From contig NZ_CP101527.1 of the NCBI RefSeq assembly GCF_026427595.1, positions 2,979,001-3,043,000 of the forward strand: a DNA stretch of 64,000 nucleotides. The letters are read 5' to 3'. Below, piece after piece: positions 1 to 8,811 of the stretch. The stretch is from Alkalimarinus sediminis (lineage in GTDB: Bacteria > Pseudomonadota > Gammaproteobacteria > Pseudomonadales > Oleiphilaceae). The stretch's first letter is position 1, and the number at the start of each line of letters is the position of its first letter. Below the pieces are notes generated by a model that made no database searches, was not told the origin of the DNA, and was given only the letters and a program-made list of their open reading frames with translations. The position numbers were made by a program, and so were the translations under genes.

Positions 1-724
1 CACCAATACCCAGCCCCAGACTTACCATACTCACGATAGCTTCATTACCCGCTACCTGGGCATAGATTCTGGGGTTTACATCCATTTTACGAAACCATGT
101 ATCGATCCTGTTTCTGGCGATACCTCCCTCTGACAGAATCATTGGCACCGTCGCCCACTCTTCTGGTGACGAAGGGGTTGTTAAGGGTACATCGGGGTCA
201 CTCTGCTCAGTTGGCGCAATAAACAAAAGCGGTGAAACAGTAATAGGTTTGAATGCCAGCCCCCTCGGTAGCGTAGGCGGATGTGCAGCAATGGTAATAT
301 CCTCTTCACCCGCGATAATTCTACTAATGGCATGTTCAGGGTCTCCAGTATGTAACTTAATCTCGATACCAGGGTTGGTTTGGCGAAATCGGTTAAGCAG
401 ATCAAATAAGATACTGTAACTGGCGGTGACCGAGCAGTACATACTCACCTGGCCATGTAACTGATCATCACTCGAAACAAGATCATTTCGAATCAAATTC
501 CACTCGGAGATCGCTTCACGGGCATATTGCTGAAACTTTTGTCCTTCGGTGGTTAAGACAACGGTACGATTATCTCGATTAAACAAGACGACACCTAGAT
601 CTTCTTCCAACTGCCGAATATTGCGAGAGAGTGCTGAGATACTAATATTGCAGGCAGTGCTAGCACGTCCAAAATGGAGATCATCAGCTAGAGCCAAAAA
701 GTGTTTCAAACTACGAATATTCAT
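1..724 (-). CDS. ilvY: LysR-type regulator IlvY (C-terminus cut off by window edge)
   Basis: Reading the minus strand from the ATG at 724 gives an uninterrupted frame of 241 codons that runs off the left edge. It opens MNIRSLKHFLALADDLHFGR, a typical LysR winged-helix start, and continues with ISALSRNIRQLEEDLGV as the recognition-helix region. The later segment TGDPEHAISRI resembles the IlvY effector domain. IlvY activates ilvC in response to acetolactate or acetohydroxybutyrate. The gene is divergent from ilvC with 156 bp between them, the classic ilvY-ilvC arrangement. Roughly the last 50 residues lie outside the window. The assignment rests on domain type plus neighbour and is strong. Confidence 0.9.
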   Translation of the reverse strand, partial: MNIRSLKHFLALADDLHFGRASTACNISISALSRNIRQLEEDLGVVLFNRDNRTVVLTTEGQKFQQYAREAISEWNLIRNDLVSSDDQLHGQVSMYCSVTASYSILFDLLNRFRQTNPGIEIKLHTGDPEHAISRIIAGEEDITIAAHPPTLPRGLAFKPITVSPLLFIAPTEQSDPDVPLTTPSSPEEWATVPMILSEGGIARNRIDTWFRKMDVNPRIYAQVAGNEAIVSMVSLGLGIG

Positions 725-755
725 AGAGCCATTATAGCGACTCCATCCACTTAAT

Positions 756-781
756 TGCAAAATATGACACATTGTATTGCA
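756..781. promoter_or_regulatory. Candidate IlvY operator in the ilvY-ilvC divergent region
   Basis: TGCAA at 756-760 and TTGCA at 777-781 form an inverted repeat with a 16-bp A/T-rich spacer, of the form expected for a LysR-family dimer site. Possible -10 elements for ilvC are TATACT at 803-808 and TATACA at 813-818. No good -35 is visible, which fits an activator-dependent promoter. The operator role is inferred from position and symmetry. Confidence 0.5.
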
Positions 782-880
782 TTTATTTCAATTTACGAAA
801 GATATACTTTTCTATACAGTAGGCACCCTGAATTTAAGATATTCAAATTTATCTCTATTTAAACAAACGGAAGCATCACA

Positions 881-2356
881 ATGTCTAACAACTATTTTAA
901 TACACTGCCTCTACGTGAGCAGCTTGAGCAACTGGCTAAGTGCCGTTTCATGGACATCTCTGAGTTTGAAGATGGTGTTGAGGCGCTAAAAGGCAAGAAG
1001 ATCGTTGTAATCGGTTGTGGTGCTCAGGGCCTAGCTCAAGGCATGAACTTGCGTGACAGTGGTTGCGACGTATCTTACACCTTGCGTCAAGCAGCCATTG
1101 ACGAGAAACGTCAGTCTTGGAAGAACGCAACCGAAAACGGTTTTACAGTAGGCACTTACGAAGAGCTTATTCCTACTGCTGACGTAGTACTTAACCTAAC
1201 CCCAGACAAGCAGCACACGGCAGTTGTAAACACAGTAATGCCTATGATGAAAGAAGGCGCTTGTCTTTCTTATTCTCACGGTTTCAACATCGTTGAAGAA
1301 GGCATGAAGATCCGTGAAGATCTGACGGTTATCATGGTTGCACCTAAGTGCCCTGGTTCTGAAGTACGTAACGAATATGTTCGTGGTTTTGGTGTACCTA
1401 CCCTAATCGCAGTTCACGAAGATAACGACCCTAAAGGTGAAGGTCTTGCTCTAGCTAAAGCTTATGCAGTAGGTACTGGTGGTCATAAAGCAGGCGTGTT
1501 GATGTCTTCTTTCATCGCTGAAGTTAAGTCTGACTTAATGGGTGAGCAAACCATTCTTTGCGGCATGCTGCAAACTGGTTCACTACTGTGTTTCGACAAG
1601 ATGGTTGAAGAAGGCATTGACCCAGGTTACGCATCTAAGCTGATTCAGTACGGTTGGGAAACCATCACTGAAGCACTGAAATACGGCGGCGTAACTAACA
1701 TGCTAGATCGTCTTTCTAATCCAGCCAAGATTAAGTGTTTTGATCTTGCAGAAGAGCTCAAGCAGATCATGCGTCCGCTATACAACAAGCACCAGGATGA
1801 CATCATCGATGGTACATTCTCTCGTGTAATGATGGAAGATTGGGCAAACGACGACGTTAACCTACTAGGCTGGCGTGCAGAGACTGCTGAGACTGCTTTC
1901 GAGAAGACTCCAGCAGGTGATGTTGAGATCTCTGAGCAAGAGTACTTCGACAATGGCATTTTGATGGTTGCAATGGTTAAGGCAGGTGTTGAGTTGGCAT
2001 TCGAAACAATGACTGCTGCGGGTATCGTTGCTGACTCTGCATACTACGAGTCACTACACGAAACACCACTTATCGCTAACACAATCGCGCGTAAGAAACT
2101 GTACGAGATGAACGCTACGATTTCTGATACCGCAGAGTACGGTTGCTACCTGTACAACCACGCTTGTTTACCTCTTTTGGCTGACTTCATGAAAGGCATC
2201 AAAACTGATGTAATCGGTAAAGGCCTTGAGTTAGACGATCTAGGTGTTGATAACGCTCGCTTGATCGAAGTTAACAAAGCACTTCGTGCTCACCCAGTTG
2301 AGGCAATCGGTGCGGTTCTTCGTGGTCACATGGCTGACATGAAGAAAATTGTTTAA
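881..2356 (+). CDS. ilvC: Ketol-acid reductoisomerase, class II (long form)
   Basis: This enzyme converts 2-acetolactate or 2-aceto-2-hydroxybutyrate to the 2,3-dihydroxy acid with NADPH and Mg2+, the second common step of valine and isoleucine synthesis. The protein is 491 aa, the length of the E. coli enzyme. A Rossmann motif [10 protein letters not shown] lies near residue 47, followed by [13 protein letters not shown], the NADPH phosphate-binding loop. Two tandem C-terminal helical domains make it the class II form. GGAAG about 7 nt upstream of the ATG is the ribosome site. It is transcribed away from ilvY and ends at a clear intrinsic terminator. The assignment is secure. Confidence 0.98.
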   Translation: MSNNYFNTLPLREQLEQLAKCRFMDISEFEDGVEALKGKKIVVIGCGAQGLAQGMNLRDSGCDVSYTLRQAAIDEKRQSWKNATENGFTVGTYEELIPTADVVLNLTPDKQHTAVVNTVMPMMKEGACLSYSHGFNIVEEGMKIREDLTVIMVAPKCPGSEVRNEYVRGFGVPTLIAVHEDNDPKGEGLALAKAYAVGTGGHKAGVLMSSFIAEVKSDLMGEQTILCGMLQTGSLLCFDKMVEEGIDPGYASKLIQYGWETITEALKYGGVTNMLDRLSNPAKIKCFDLAEELKQIMRPLYNKHQDDIIDGTFSRVMMEDWANDDVNLLGWRAETAETAFEKTPAGDVEISEQEYFDNGILMVAMVKAGVELAFETMTAAGIVADSAYYESLHETPLIANTIARKKLYEMNATISDTAEYGCYLYNHACLPLLADFMKGIKTDVIGKGLELDDLGVDNARLIEVNKALRAHPVEAIGAVLRGHMADMKKIV

Positions 2357-2407
2357 TTTGCGTCTGACGTAGTTAAGCAATGCCCTACCTTGATATAGCA
2401 GGGTAAC

Positions 2408-2442
2408 AAAAAGGCCAAGATTGATATCTTGGCCTTTTTTTT
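2408..2442 (+). terminator. Intrinsic terminator of ilvC
   Basis: GGCCAAGAT (2413-2421) and ATCTTGGCC (2426-2434) form a perfect 9-bp stem with a TGAT loop. The stem is preceded by an A-run and followed by eight T. It lies 52 nt after the ilvC stop and just before the next gene. Confidence 0.93.
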
Positions 2443-2464
2443 GACAAGATGAGACTGGACTCTT

Positions 2465-3889
2465 ATGACCACTAGTGACCTTATTCGCTTTGATGATTTA
2501 ACCGTTAATTTCGATGACCGGTTTCAACTAAACAATATCAACTGGCAAATTGAGCCTCAGCAACACTGGGTAATTACCGGCACCAACGGCGCAGGTAAGT
2601 CTGCCTTGGCAGCGGTGCTAGCCGGTGCAGGAGATATCGTATCGGGTAAACTTGATGGCATACCTCGTCGCGTAGGTGTCGTCTCATTTGAAGCCCAAGC
2701 TGAGCTTATAGACGTTGAGCGTAAGAAAGACGATGCCGATATTATGGATGTAATATCTGAAGGCACCCCTGTACATGAAATTCTTTTTGAGAACTGCCAA
2801 GATGTGCCGCTAGCCAAGGCATTAGCAGAAAAGTTCGACCTAACCAAGCTGCTAGATCGTTCATTTCGAAAGCTATCAACCGGTGAATCTCGAAAAGTTA
2901 TGTTAATTCGTGCATTAGCAAGCAAGCCCGACCTGCTGATTCTTGACGAACCATTTGATGGTTTAGATGCCAACAGCTTAGCCATGTTGCAAGAGCATCT
3001 ACAGACATTAATTAAAACCACACCGATGATAATGGTGCTTAATCGATTCGATGAGTTCCCGGCGTTTATTACCCACATCGCCTATGTCGATCAGGGACAT
3101 CTGCAGCTGCAAGTTAGCCGTAATGACCAACTCGCGTTCGATGAACTCTATAAGTTATTGCACCTTAAAACCACTGATTTAACAGTTCCTGCTCCTGACC
3201 CTGATAATAATATTCCAGCCCTGAATCCAGAAGAGCCGTTGGTTCGTCTAACCGATTTAACCATTAAATATGATGACAAAAAGATCATCGACAGCCTTAA
3301 CTGGACCATCGAACCTAATCAACACTGGCAATTAAGTGGCCCAAACGGCAGTGGTAAAACAGGCTTGTTATCGATCATCACCGGTGACCATCCACAATGT
3401 TACGTTAACGATATTTTTGTCTTTGGCTTTAAGCGAGGTAACGGCGAGAGCATCTGGCAGATTAAACAGTTTATCGGCTATGTATCAACCGCTTTACAGT
3501 GGGAATACAAAGGCACTACTAGCCTGCGCAATGTGATTCTTTCTGGCTTTCACGACAGTAATGGCCTGTATACTCGATGCACAGAGCGACAAAAGGCCAT
3601 TGCCAATGAGTGGTTGGAGCTACTGGGGATGAGCGATAGAGGTGACGAGATTTTTGGCAAACTCTCTTATGGCGATCAGCGTTTGTTGCTAATCGCACGA
3701 GCAATGGTGAAACACCCTCCTCTACTGATTCTTGATGAGCCTTGCTTAGGCCTTGACGATATGAACCGACAGATGGTTTTGGCACTCATTGAGAAGATCT
3801 GTGCAGGCACAGGAATATCTGTGATTTATGTTAATCATCATCCGGAAGATAAGATTAAGGGAATTGAGAATTATATTTCATTGGGTTGA
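2465..3889 (+). CDS. Tandem ABC ATPase, ModF/PhrA-like
   Basis: This is a 474-aa cytoplasmic protein with two complete ABC nucleotide-binding domains and no membrane segment. Domain 1 has Walker A GTNGAGKS, signature LSTGESRK and Walker B LLILDEPFDGLD. Domain 2 has GPNGSGKT, LSYGDQRL and LLILDEPCLGLD. Length and layout match ModF (also called the photorepair protein PhrA), whose exact role is unclear even in E. coli. No modABC genes are nearby, so a molybdate link is not supported here. It is probably a single-gene unit after the ilvC terminator. Other duplicated soluble ABC families such as ABC-F are less likely, because the signatures differ. Confidence 0.8.
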   Translation: MTTSDLIRFDDLTVNFDDRFQLNNINWQIEPQQHWVITGTNGAGKSALAAVLAGAGDIVSGKLDGIPRRVGVVSFEAQAELIDVERKKDDADIMDVISEGTPVHEILFENCQDVPLAKALAEKFDLTKLLDRSFRKLSTGESRKVMLIRALASKPDLLILDEPFDGLDANSLAMLQEHLQTLIKTTPMIMVLNRFDEFPAFITHIAYVDQGHLQLQVSRNDQLAFDELYKLLHLKTTDLTVPAPDPDNNIPALNPEEPLVRLTDLTIKYDDKKIIDSLNWTIEPNQHWQLSGPNGSGKTGLLSIITGDHPQCYVNDIFVFGFKRGNGESIWQIKQFIGYVSTALQWEYKGTTSLRNVILSGFHDSNGLYTRCTERQKAIANEWLELLGMSDRGDEIFGKLSYGDQRLLLIARAMVKHPPLLILDEPCLGLDDMNRQMVLALIEKICAGTGISVIYVNHHPEDKIKGIENYISLG

Positions 3890-3930
3890 GGGGTATTAGG
3901 GCATGGTGCATCGAGTACAAATCAACACCC

Positions 3931-4006
3931 ATCGCGGCAAAGTGCCGCGCCTACAGGAATTAGGTTGCTTGTCCGCTCTCTTGTAGGAACGCCACTTTGG
4001 CGCGAT
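3931..4006. repeat. Paired REP-like palindromes
   Basis: Two units face each other. The left arm 3931-3956 contains the perfect hairpin CGCGGCA-AAG-TGCCGCG followed by CCTACAG. The right arm 3981-4006 reads TTGTAGGAACGCC-ACT-TTGGCGCGAT. Reverse-complemented, the right arm matches the left at about 21 of 26 positions by eye. The layout of GTAGGA, palindrome, then CGCGAT resembles Pseudomonas REP elements. It sits between the convergent ABC ATPase and response-regulator genes, where it may also stop transcription. Confidence 0.75.
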
Positions 4007-4038
4007 TTTTCACCTTTAACGACGCTCCTGTTCAAGCA

Positions 4039-4917
4039 CTAAAATTTCGCCATATATTTCGAGAGATGCTCCATTTTTTGCGGATCTTCATCTACAAAAC
4101 GGATAATAATACTCACGAAGTCAGTATCCATGCGTTTATCCACTGCTTGTAGTTGATGGACATAACCATTCAAGCGCGCAACTTCACCTTCTAGCTCTAA
4201 ATCAACCACCGCAGACTCAAGAATCCCCGGAAATTGTGCTTCTCGCTTCGCGATTACTTTAATCTCCGTCAGGCTTATCGCTTTGATTATGCATTTTAAC
4301 GTGCTGTCCGCAAACCTCACTTCAGCAGCTCCTTTTGAGCCACTCTGACCAGCTCCGGCTTTTTTGGGTGCAGCTTTCTTTACTTGCTCCATACCGGATG
4401 TTGAGCCAGTCAGTAGCGAGGCTGTTTGATTAGCCGCAGGGGGGGCTTTTGCGGTAACCGGCGCTCCTGTTAATACCGAGGCTGAGTTCTTAAATGCATC
4501 TTGTAGAGGTGAACTCTGAGAAGGAGGCGCTTTTTTGAGTTTAGATCCTATTGCCTTAACAATGCGACCAGACAGTTGCTCTGGGCTAAATGGTTTACCG
4601 AGGTATCCAGAAACCCCCTCTTTTACCGCCTCCATAACATGGTCACGATCGCCGCGACTGGTAATCATAATAAACGGTGTTTTCTTATAGCTGTCGCTTT
4701 GACGCGCCCAACGCAAAAGCTCTAGGCCACTCATTTCGGGCATTTCCCAGTCGCACAGAATAAGGTCGAATGTCCCTCGCTCCATTATCGCTTGAGCTTT
4801 TTTACCGTTGACGGCCTCTTCTAATTCGATAGTGGGGAAACTAGTGCGGATCGTTCGCTTCACCAGATCACGAACAAAGCTAGCGTCATCAACCACCAAC
4901 GCCTTAATCTTGGCCAT
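4039..4917 (-). CDS. Response regulator with a C-terminal PilZ-like domain
   Basis: The protein is 292 aa. Residues 1-125 form a CheY-like receiver with acidic residues D10 and D11, the phospho-acceptor D56 (LILCDWEMPEMSG), TSRG and the conserved Lys in GKPFSPEQL. An Ala/Ser/Pro-rich linker covers about 130-200. The last roughly 95 residues form a beta-rich domain ending VSIIIRFVDEDPQKMEHLSKY, which resembles the end of a PilZ fold, although no RxxxR motif is seen. The output is therefore uncertain: possibly c-di-GMP signalling or protein contact. No histidine kinase is adjacent. The start is supported by GGAGAG just upstream of the ATG. Confidence 0.75.
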   Translation of the reverse strand: MAKIKALVVDDASFVRDLVKRTIRTSFPTIELEEAVNGKKAQAIMERGTFDLILCDWEMPEMSGLELLRWARQSDSYKKTPFIMITSRGDRDHVMEAVKEGVSGYLGKPFSPEQLSGRIVKAIGSKLKKAPPSQSSPLQDAFKNSASVLTGAPVTAKAPPAANQTASLLTGSTSGMEQVKKAAPKKAGAGQSGSKGAAEVRFADSTLKCIIKAISLTEIKVIAKREAQFPGILESAVVDLELEGEVARLNGYVHQLQAVDKRMDTDFVSIIIRFVDEDPQKMEHLSKYMAKF

Positions 4918-5063
4918 ACTCTCTCCAAACTCTCTCCAATCAAATCACAGGGCAGCTATATGCCAACAACCTGAATCGCTGCTTACCTGCCATTGCTAAT
5001 AGACTATTAATTTTACGCAATATTCTATTAGCATAGATGACTGTTAAAAGTTTGCGAACATTA

Positions 5064-5822
5064 TCACGATAACGCCCGCTGTTTCTCGTTCACCCAAAAA
5101 GCTGTCGCACCACATACTGCAGCAGGTACAGCAATTAGATTAACCAGAGGGATCATCGCCACTGCGTAGACCAGCATACCAAAGGATAATGAAGGCCAAC
5201 GCCGCTCAGCCGCAAACTGCTTTAGTTGTGCAAAAGATTTATGGTTGTTGTCTGCGGCATAGTCAACATACTGCAACGTCATCATCCAGCTTGAAAAACC
5301 AAACCAAAGCACCCCAGCAACCAAATTTACACCTGGAATCACACCTAATACCAACAGCAGTAATGCGCGAGGCAGATAGTACATTAGCTTATGTAGTTCT
5401 CTGGCAATACTTCGGGGAATACTCGCCAACAGGGCTTTCCAGTCATCTTCACCTTGTTGCGTTTCTCCTGTCAGCTGGCGCTCAACTTTTTCTGCTAACA
5501 GACCATAAAACGGAGAACCGATTAAGTTTGCCACAGCAACAAAGCAGTAGGCTAAAATCATAATGATAGCGATGGCATACAAGGGCCAAAATAACCACTC
5601 AAGAAATGACAACCAACTTGGCAACCACTCCATCAGTGCAGCCATCCAACCACCAAATAGCTCATAACTAGCGGTTACCATCCAAAAAAATAGAAGAGTG
5701 TTGATGATCAGTGGCGCAATCACAAATAGCCGCAATCCAGGCTGTTTAATCAGCCGAAAACCTTCTGAAAAGTAGTCCAACCCACCTGATAAATTCAGCT
5801 GAGTAATTGATTGGTTTTTCAT
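5064..5822 (-). CDS. cysZ: Sulfate transporter CysZ
   Basis: This is a 252-aa inner-membrane protein that matches CysZ in length and in the N-terminal pattern LNLSGGLDYFSEGFRLIKQPGLR. CysZ is a sulfate-specific permease feeding cysteine synthesis. Hydrophobic segments are visible at about 30-55, 72-105, 150-178 and 215-240. The start has a good ribosome site, AAGGAG, 6 nt before the ATG. It is followed on the same strand by an unrelated response-regulator gene, so there is no sulfur operon here. No cysB-type operator was identified. The assignment rests on family-typical sequence and length. Confidence 0.9.
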   Translation of the reverse strand: MKNQSITQLNLSGGLDYFSEGFRLIKQPGLRLFVIAPLIINTLLFFWMVTASYELFGGWMAALMEWLPSWLSFLEWLFWPLYAIAIIMILAYCFVAVANLIGSPFYGLLAEKVERQLTGETQQGEDDWKALLASIPRSIARELHKLMYYLPRALLLLVLGVIPGVNLVAGVLWFGFSSWMMTLQYVDYAADNNHKSFAQLKQFAAERRWPSLSFGMLVYAVAMIPLVNLIAVPAAVCGATAFWVNEKQRALS

Positions 5823-5877
5823 TCATTCTCCTTCGAATTAGCGCAGCTCCATCTACCCGGCTACGCATGGGTTGTGA

Positions 5878-6744
5878 TTAGTTTTCTCGAATGCGGTGCA
5901 ATTGATACTGAGTGGCGTCAAGATAGCTTCCGTAAACAGGGATGTGTCGATACCTTAGGTCAGACTTCATCAGACTTAAAATACTCTGCTTTAGTTCATT
6001 ATCAATTATTGCGCCTAGCGTGACAGACTTGATAATCGCCGCGGGCATCTTGTTGAGATATAGTGTTTGACCGTTACTCTCCATCGATTTATCAGCCACA
6101 GCAACCGGCCTGATAATTCGCCACTCGCGCTCGCTCTGGTATTGCTCCCCTCGGGTAAAAAGAGGCGAAAATGGATGAACTTCCCTCAACCTGAGCGGAC
6201 GTTCTTGTAAATATTTAACTGGGGTAAAAAGCTGTGGATCATCTCGGTATTGCTTACTGGTAAAGAAACTATGGGTTTGATCAAGTTCAATGACAACCCC
6301 TCGATGATTATCCCCATGGTATTGCCACAACACAGGGTTATCCACCCTCTCATACAGGCTCAGCAAGGTTAGCGACTTGCGCTGCTTCTCTGTTAATCTA
6401 ATGGCATCAGGCATCGAGCGTTGGCGAATTTGAGTCTCTATACTCTCACGCTTTTGCGCAGCTTGCTCCACAAAGTATTCAAATGTAACTAAGCTAGACA
6501 ACGCCTCTGGCAGTGCATCATACTGACTTTTTAATTCAGCACGATACTCTTCCTCAGAAACAGCCACAACACCATCGGGCTGCTTAACCGCTGCACTCGT
6601 TACAAACGGGTCCAGTAAGGTATCGGCCCCCACAAACGGCAACCGCCCCTCTCGTAACCACGTTAACCCCATATCTCTGCAATATAAAAACAGACTCACA
6701 GAACACCTTTTAGTTGTTTTGACCATTCTTTGAAGATGAAACAT
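5878..6744 (-). CDS. DUF2971-family protein
   Basis: This is a soluble protein of up to 288 aa. Family-type features are LREGRLPFVGADTLLDPF near the N-terminus (compare the usual '...lyfs.p..fNDPFD'), LWQYHGDNHRGVVIELD in the middle, and EREWRIIRP in the C-terminal third. DUF2971 has no established biochemical function; members appear singly and sometimes near defence genes, but no such genes are present here. The first ATG (6744) and a second (6726) are both possible starts. The domain begins at about residue 12, so later starts would damage it. It lies upstream of cysZ on the same strand with 55 bp between them. Confidence 0.75.
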   Translation of the reverse strand: MFHLQRMVKTTKRCSVSLFLYCRDMGLTWLREGRLPFVGADTLLDPFVTSAAVKQPDGVVAVSEEEYRAELKSQYDALPEALSSLVTFEYFVEQAAQKRESIETQIRQRSMPDAIRLTEKQRKSLTLLSLYERVDNPVLWQYHGDNHRGVVIELDQTHSFFTSKQYRDDPQLFTPVKYLQERPLRLREVHPFSPLFTRGEQYQSEREWRIIRPVAVADKSMESNGQTLYLNKMPAAIIKSVTLGAIIDNELKQSILSLMKSDLRYRHIPVYGSYLDATQYQLHRIREN

Positions 6745-7000
6745 TTACACAAGGTAGCCACAACCTCAGCTCATAAAAATGCGACGGTACCAGATCAAAT
6801 ACAACAGCACTAGATCGCAACCATAGAGACTTAACTGTGGTCGCTATCATAACCATAAAAACTCGTTATTTTAATAACAAGGGGCGAAATCGCTTAGCAA
6901 TCGAAAGCATTTCATTGTATAAAGCCTCTTCATTTACCTCTGCTTGCTGTGAAGTAAGTAGAGTAAGCGTTAAAACAGATTTCTCTCAATAAAAGCCGTT

Positions 7001-7633
7001 ATGAATAAAGATCATATTCCTATCATCTACCAAGATGACGATATCATTGTCGCCGTTAAGCCCAACGGGCTATTGTCAGTCCCAGGCCGCGCACCAGAAA
7101 ATAAAGACTGCCTTATCAGTCGGATACAACAAACGCGACCTGAAGCACTAACGGTTCATAGGCTTGATTGTGAAACATCAGGTGTAGTAGTACTCGCCTG
7201 TAATAAAGATAGTCAGCGAGAGCTAAGTCGACAGTTTCATGATAGGGAAACACAAAAGCGATACATTGCAGTCGTCGACGGTCTGTTGGCTGATGATGAG
7301 GGCGAAATAGATCTCCCTTTGATTGCTGACTGGCCAAACCGCCCTAAACAGATGGTTGACTTTGAACGCGGAAAGCCCTCCCAAACTCGCTATAACGTGA
7401 TTAGCCGATCTAACGATACTACTCGATTGGAGTTAACTCCTATCACAGGCCGCTCACACCAACTGAGAGTGCATATGCTATCGCTAGGTCACGCTATATT
7501 GGGTGATCGCCTTTATGGGTGTGATAGGGTCATTGCCCAATCCCCCAGAATGCTATTGCATGCGTTAGAGCTTGGCTTCACACACCCAACTACGGAGCAA
7601 TTTTGTGTCTACCAATATCCTGCTGAGTTTTAA
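7001..7633 (+). CDS. rluA: Pseudouridine synthase RluA
   Basis: RluA isomerises uridine to pseudouridine in 23S rRNA (position 746) and in some tRNAs (position 32). The protein is 210 aa and begins IIYQDDDIIVAVKPNGLLSVPGR, as in E. coli RluA (219 aa). The catalytic motif HRLDCETSGVVVLA contains the active-site Asp. It is followed by RQFHDRETQKRYIA and TGRSHQLRVHM, both characteristic of the family. There is no S4 domain, which fits RluA rather than RluC or RluD. The reading frame of the next gene begins inside its 3' end. The assignment is confident. Confidence 0.93.
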   Translation: MNKDHIPIIYQDDDIIVAVKPNGLLSVPGRAPENKDCLISRIQQTRPEALTVHRLDCETSGVVVLACNKDSQRELSRQFHDRETQKRYIAVVDGLLADDEGEIDLPLIADWPNRPKQMVDFERGKPSQTRYNVISRSNDTTRLELTPITGRSHQLRVHMLSLGHAILGDRLYGCDRVIAQSPRMLLHALELGFTHPTTEQFCVYQYPAEF

Positions 7634-8021
7634 AACGCTACTCGATACTAAATGGTCAACTTACCACAGGCTACTTCTCTGGGTAGTTGTGTCAGCCATT
7701 TTTTATCTGGCCACAACCTCCGTCGATCACAAAGTACAATCAACCTTTAATGACAAGTTTAACCACCTGATCGCGTTTGGTGTACTTTCATTCCTCTGCC
7801 ATATCGCTTTTCAAACCCACCCCTCCATTAGATGGGCTATCGCGCTTTTTGGATATGGTTTATTTATTGAACTCGTACAGTATTTTCTCCCCTATCGAGA
7901 GTTTTCACTGCTCGATCTGGCCACCGACCTGCTTGGAATTGTGCTTTACCTGATTATTTTTCACCCGGTTTTTAATCGCCTTTTAAGTCACCCATCTAAC
8001 TATTATGCTAAAAAACCATAA
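7605..8021 (+). CDS. VanZ-like small membrane protein
   Basis: I place the start at GTG 7605, giving 138 aa. TACGGAGCAA upstream supplies a GGAG ribosome site 7 nt away, and a longer frame from 7572 has no such support. The start overlaps the last 29 bp of rluA, suggesting translational coupling. Four hydrophobic segments are visible, with FNHLIAFGVLSFLCH and YGLFIELVQYFLPYREFSLLDLATD between them. This pattern (F..H...F, E..Q...P.R..s..D...n..G) is the VanZ-like family signature. Most VanZ-like proteins have no known function, and glycopeptide resistance should not be inferred from it. Confidence 0.75.
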   Translation: MSTNILLSFKTLLDTKWSTYHRLLLWVVVSAIFYLATTSVDHKVQSTFNDKFNHLIAFGVLSFLCHIAFQTHPSIRWAIALFGYGLFIELVQYFLPYREFSLLDLATDLLGIVLYLIIFHPVFNRLLSHPSNYYAKKP

Positions 8022-8070
8022 CCCCGATTGTTTCAATAAGTGCAGCTTGTAGGAAATTGTCCATTCAGTT

Positions 8071-8088
8071 TGTGCGAGATATCTTACA
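8071..8088 (+). promoter_or_regulatory. GacA/UvrY-type upstream activating box
   Basis: TGTGCG-AGATAT-CTTACA matches the GacA-box consensus TGTAAG-N6-CTTACA at 10 of 12 defined positions, with a perfect right half. Its centre is about 177 bp upstream of the predicted RNA start at 8257, a distance typical of rsm/csr RNA promoters. A weaker related sequence follows at 8093-8110. The role is inferred from motif plus position. Confidence 0.7.
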
Positions 8089-8243
8089 AATGTGTAGGAT
8101 ATCTCCCTTAATCTACGTAATCCCTAGACTACAAACCCCATCAAACCCCCTATCCCACTGTTTTATATAGAGTTATTGTATTCACACTTAATCATCCATT
8201 TTCTAGCGTGATAATGGTCACACTTCTGTAATAGCTCCACTGT

Positions 8244-8249
8244 TATAGT
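8244..8249 (+). promoter_or_regulatory. -10 element of the CsrB-like RNA
   Basis: TATAGT lies 8 bp before the predicted start G8257. No recognisable -35 is found at the proper distance, as expected if transcription depends on the upstream GacA-type box. Confidence 0.6.
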
Positions 8250-8256
8250 ATCTCTC

Positions 8257-8770
8257 GTCAAGGCAGACAGGGAAATGGAAACTACCAGGAAGGCATCTTC
8301 GTAAGGATACGAAGGGAAGCATGGAGCAGATGGAATCTGTCAGCTTAAGGGATCTAATTATACAACGCAGAGCATTGACGCTTTGTTTATCACACCAGGG
8401 TTGATAAGGACTGGATCGTCAAGGATTGAACAAGGGAAAATTCGGATAACTCGATTTATCCAACCGAGTTCTTCGGTAGTGCCAAGGCCGGCAAAGGATT
8501 AATAGGACAACACGGAAGTTACACATTAGGGATACCCAGGGTTGGGTCGGAAGCCAAGGATTATAGGAAATTAAATAGGCCCACCAAAGGATTGGTGCAA
8601 CTTTCAAGATGAAAGTGCAGCCGAAAAGTGTTAATTCATTGGATGCGTTCTCACTCGGCTTTAGGGATGTATAACAATCCAAATAAAGACGGCGAAAGCC
8701 CTATCATGGACGATTAAATAGATCTGTTCCGACAAAAGGGGTTCATCAAAATGGTGAACCCTTTTATTTT
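8257..8770 (+). ncRNA. csrB: CsrB/RsmZ-type CsrA-sequestering regulatory RNA
   Basis: This RNA of about 514 nt contains 24 GGA triplets on the plus strand, many as AGGA or AGGGA. Several are displayed in hairpin loops: CTTCGT-AAGGA-TACGAAG near 8298, AGAT-GGA-ATCT near 8329, TCAA-GGA-TTGA near 8419 and CACCAA-AGGA-TTGGTG near 8582. The predicted 5' end, GTCAAGGCAGACAGGG, recalls E. coli CsrB. It ends at a strong terminator and carries a GacA-type box upstream. Such RNAs titrate the translational regulator CsrA/RsmA and so control motility, biofilm and carbon storage. It is longer than E. coli CsrB (about 369 nt). No open frame here looks like a gene. Confidence 0.85.
8734..8770 (+). terminator. 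Intrinsic terminator of the CsrB-like RNA
   Basis: AAAAGGGGTTCATC (8734-8747) pairs with GGTGAACCCTTTT (8753-8765), allowing one bulged G and a wobble, and is followed by ATTTT. It defines the 3' end of the RNA on the plus strand. Confidence 0.9.
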
Positions 8771-8811
8771 GTCTATCGTTCCCCATCGACAACACGCCTG
8801 GCTCAACAGCT

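Noticed and set aside
2557-3078. 173-codon antisense frame
   Set aside because: Ser/Arg-rich shadow of the ABC ATPase reading frame, with no domain of its own.
5878-6744. DUF2971 gene as part of a defence island
   Set aside because: Its neighbours are cysZ, a response regulator and rluA, all ordinary core genes, so nothing supports a defence role.
7605-8021. Glycopeptide-resistance role for the VanZ-like gene
   Set aside because: VanZ-like proteins are widespread without vanA-type clusters, and none of those genes is here.
8419-8682. 87-codon minus-strand frame inside the CsrB-like RNA
   Set aside because: No ribosome site, no recognisable domain, and the opposite strand carries the GGA motifs, promoter and terminator of the RNA.
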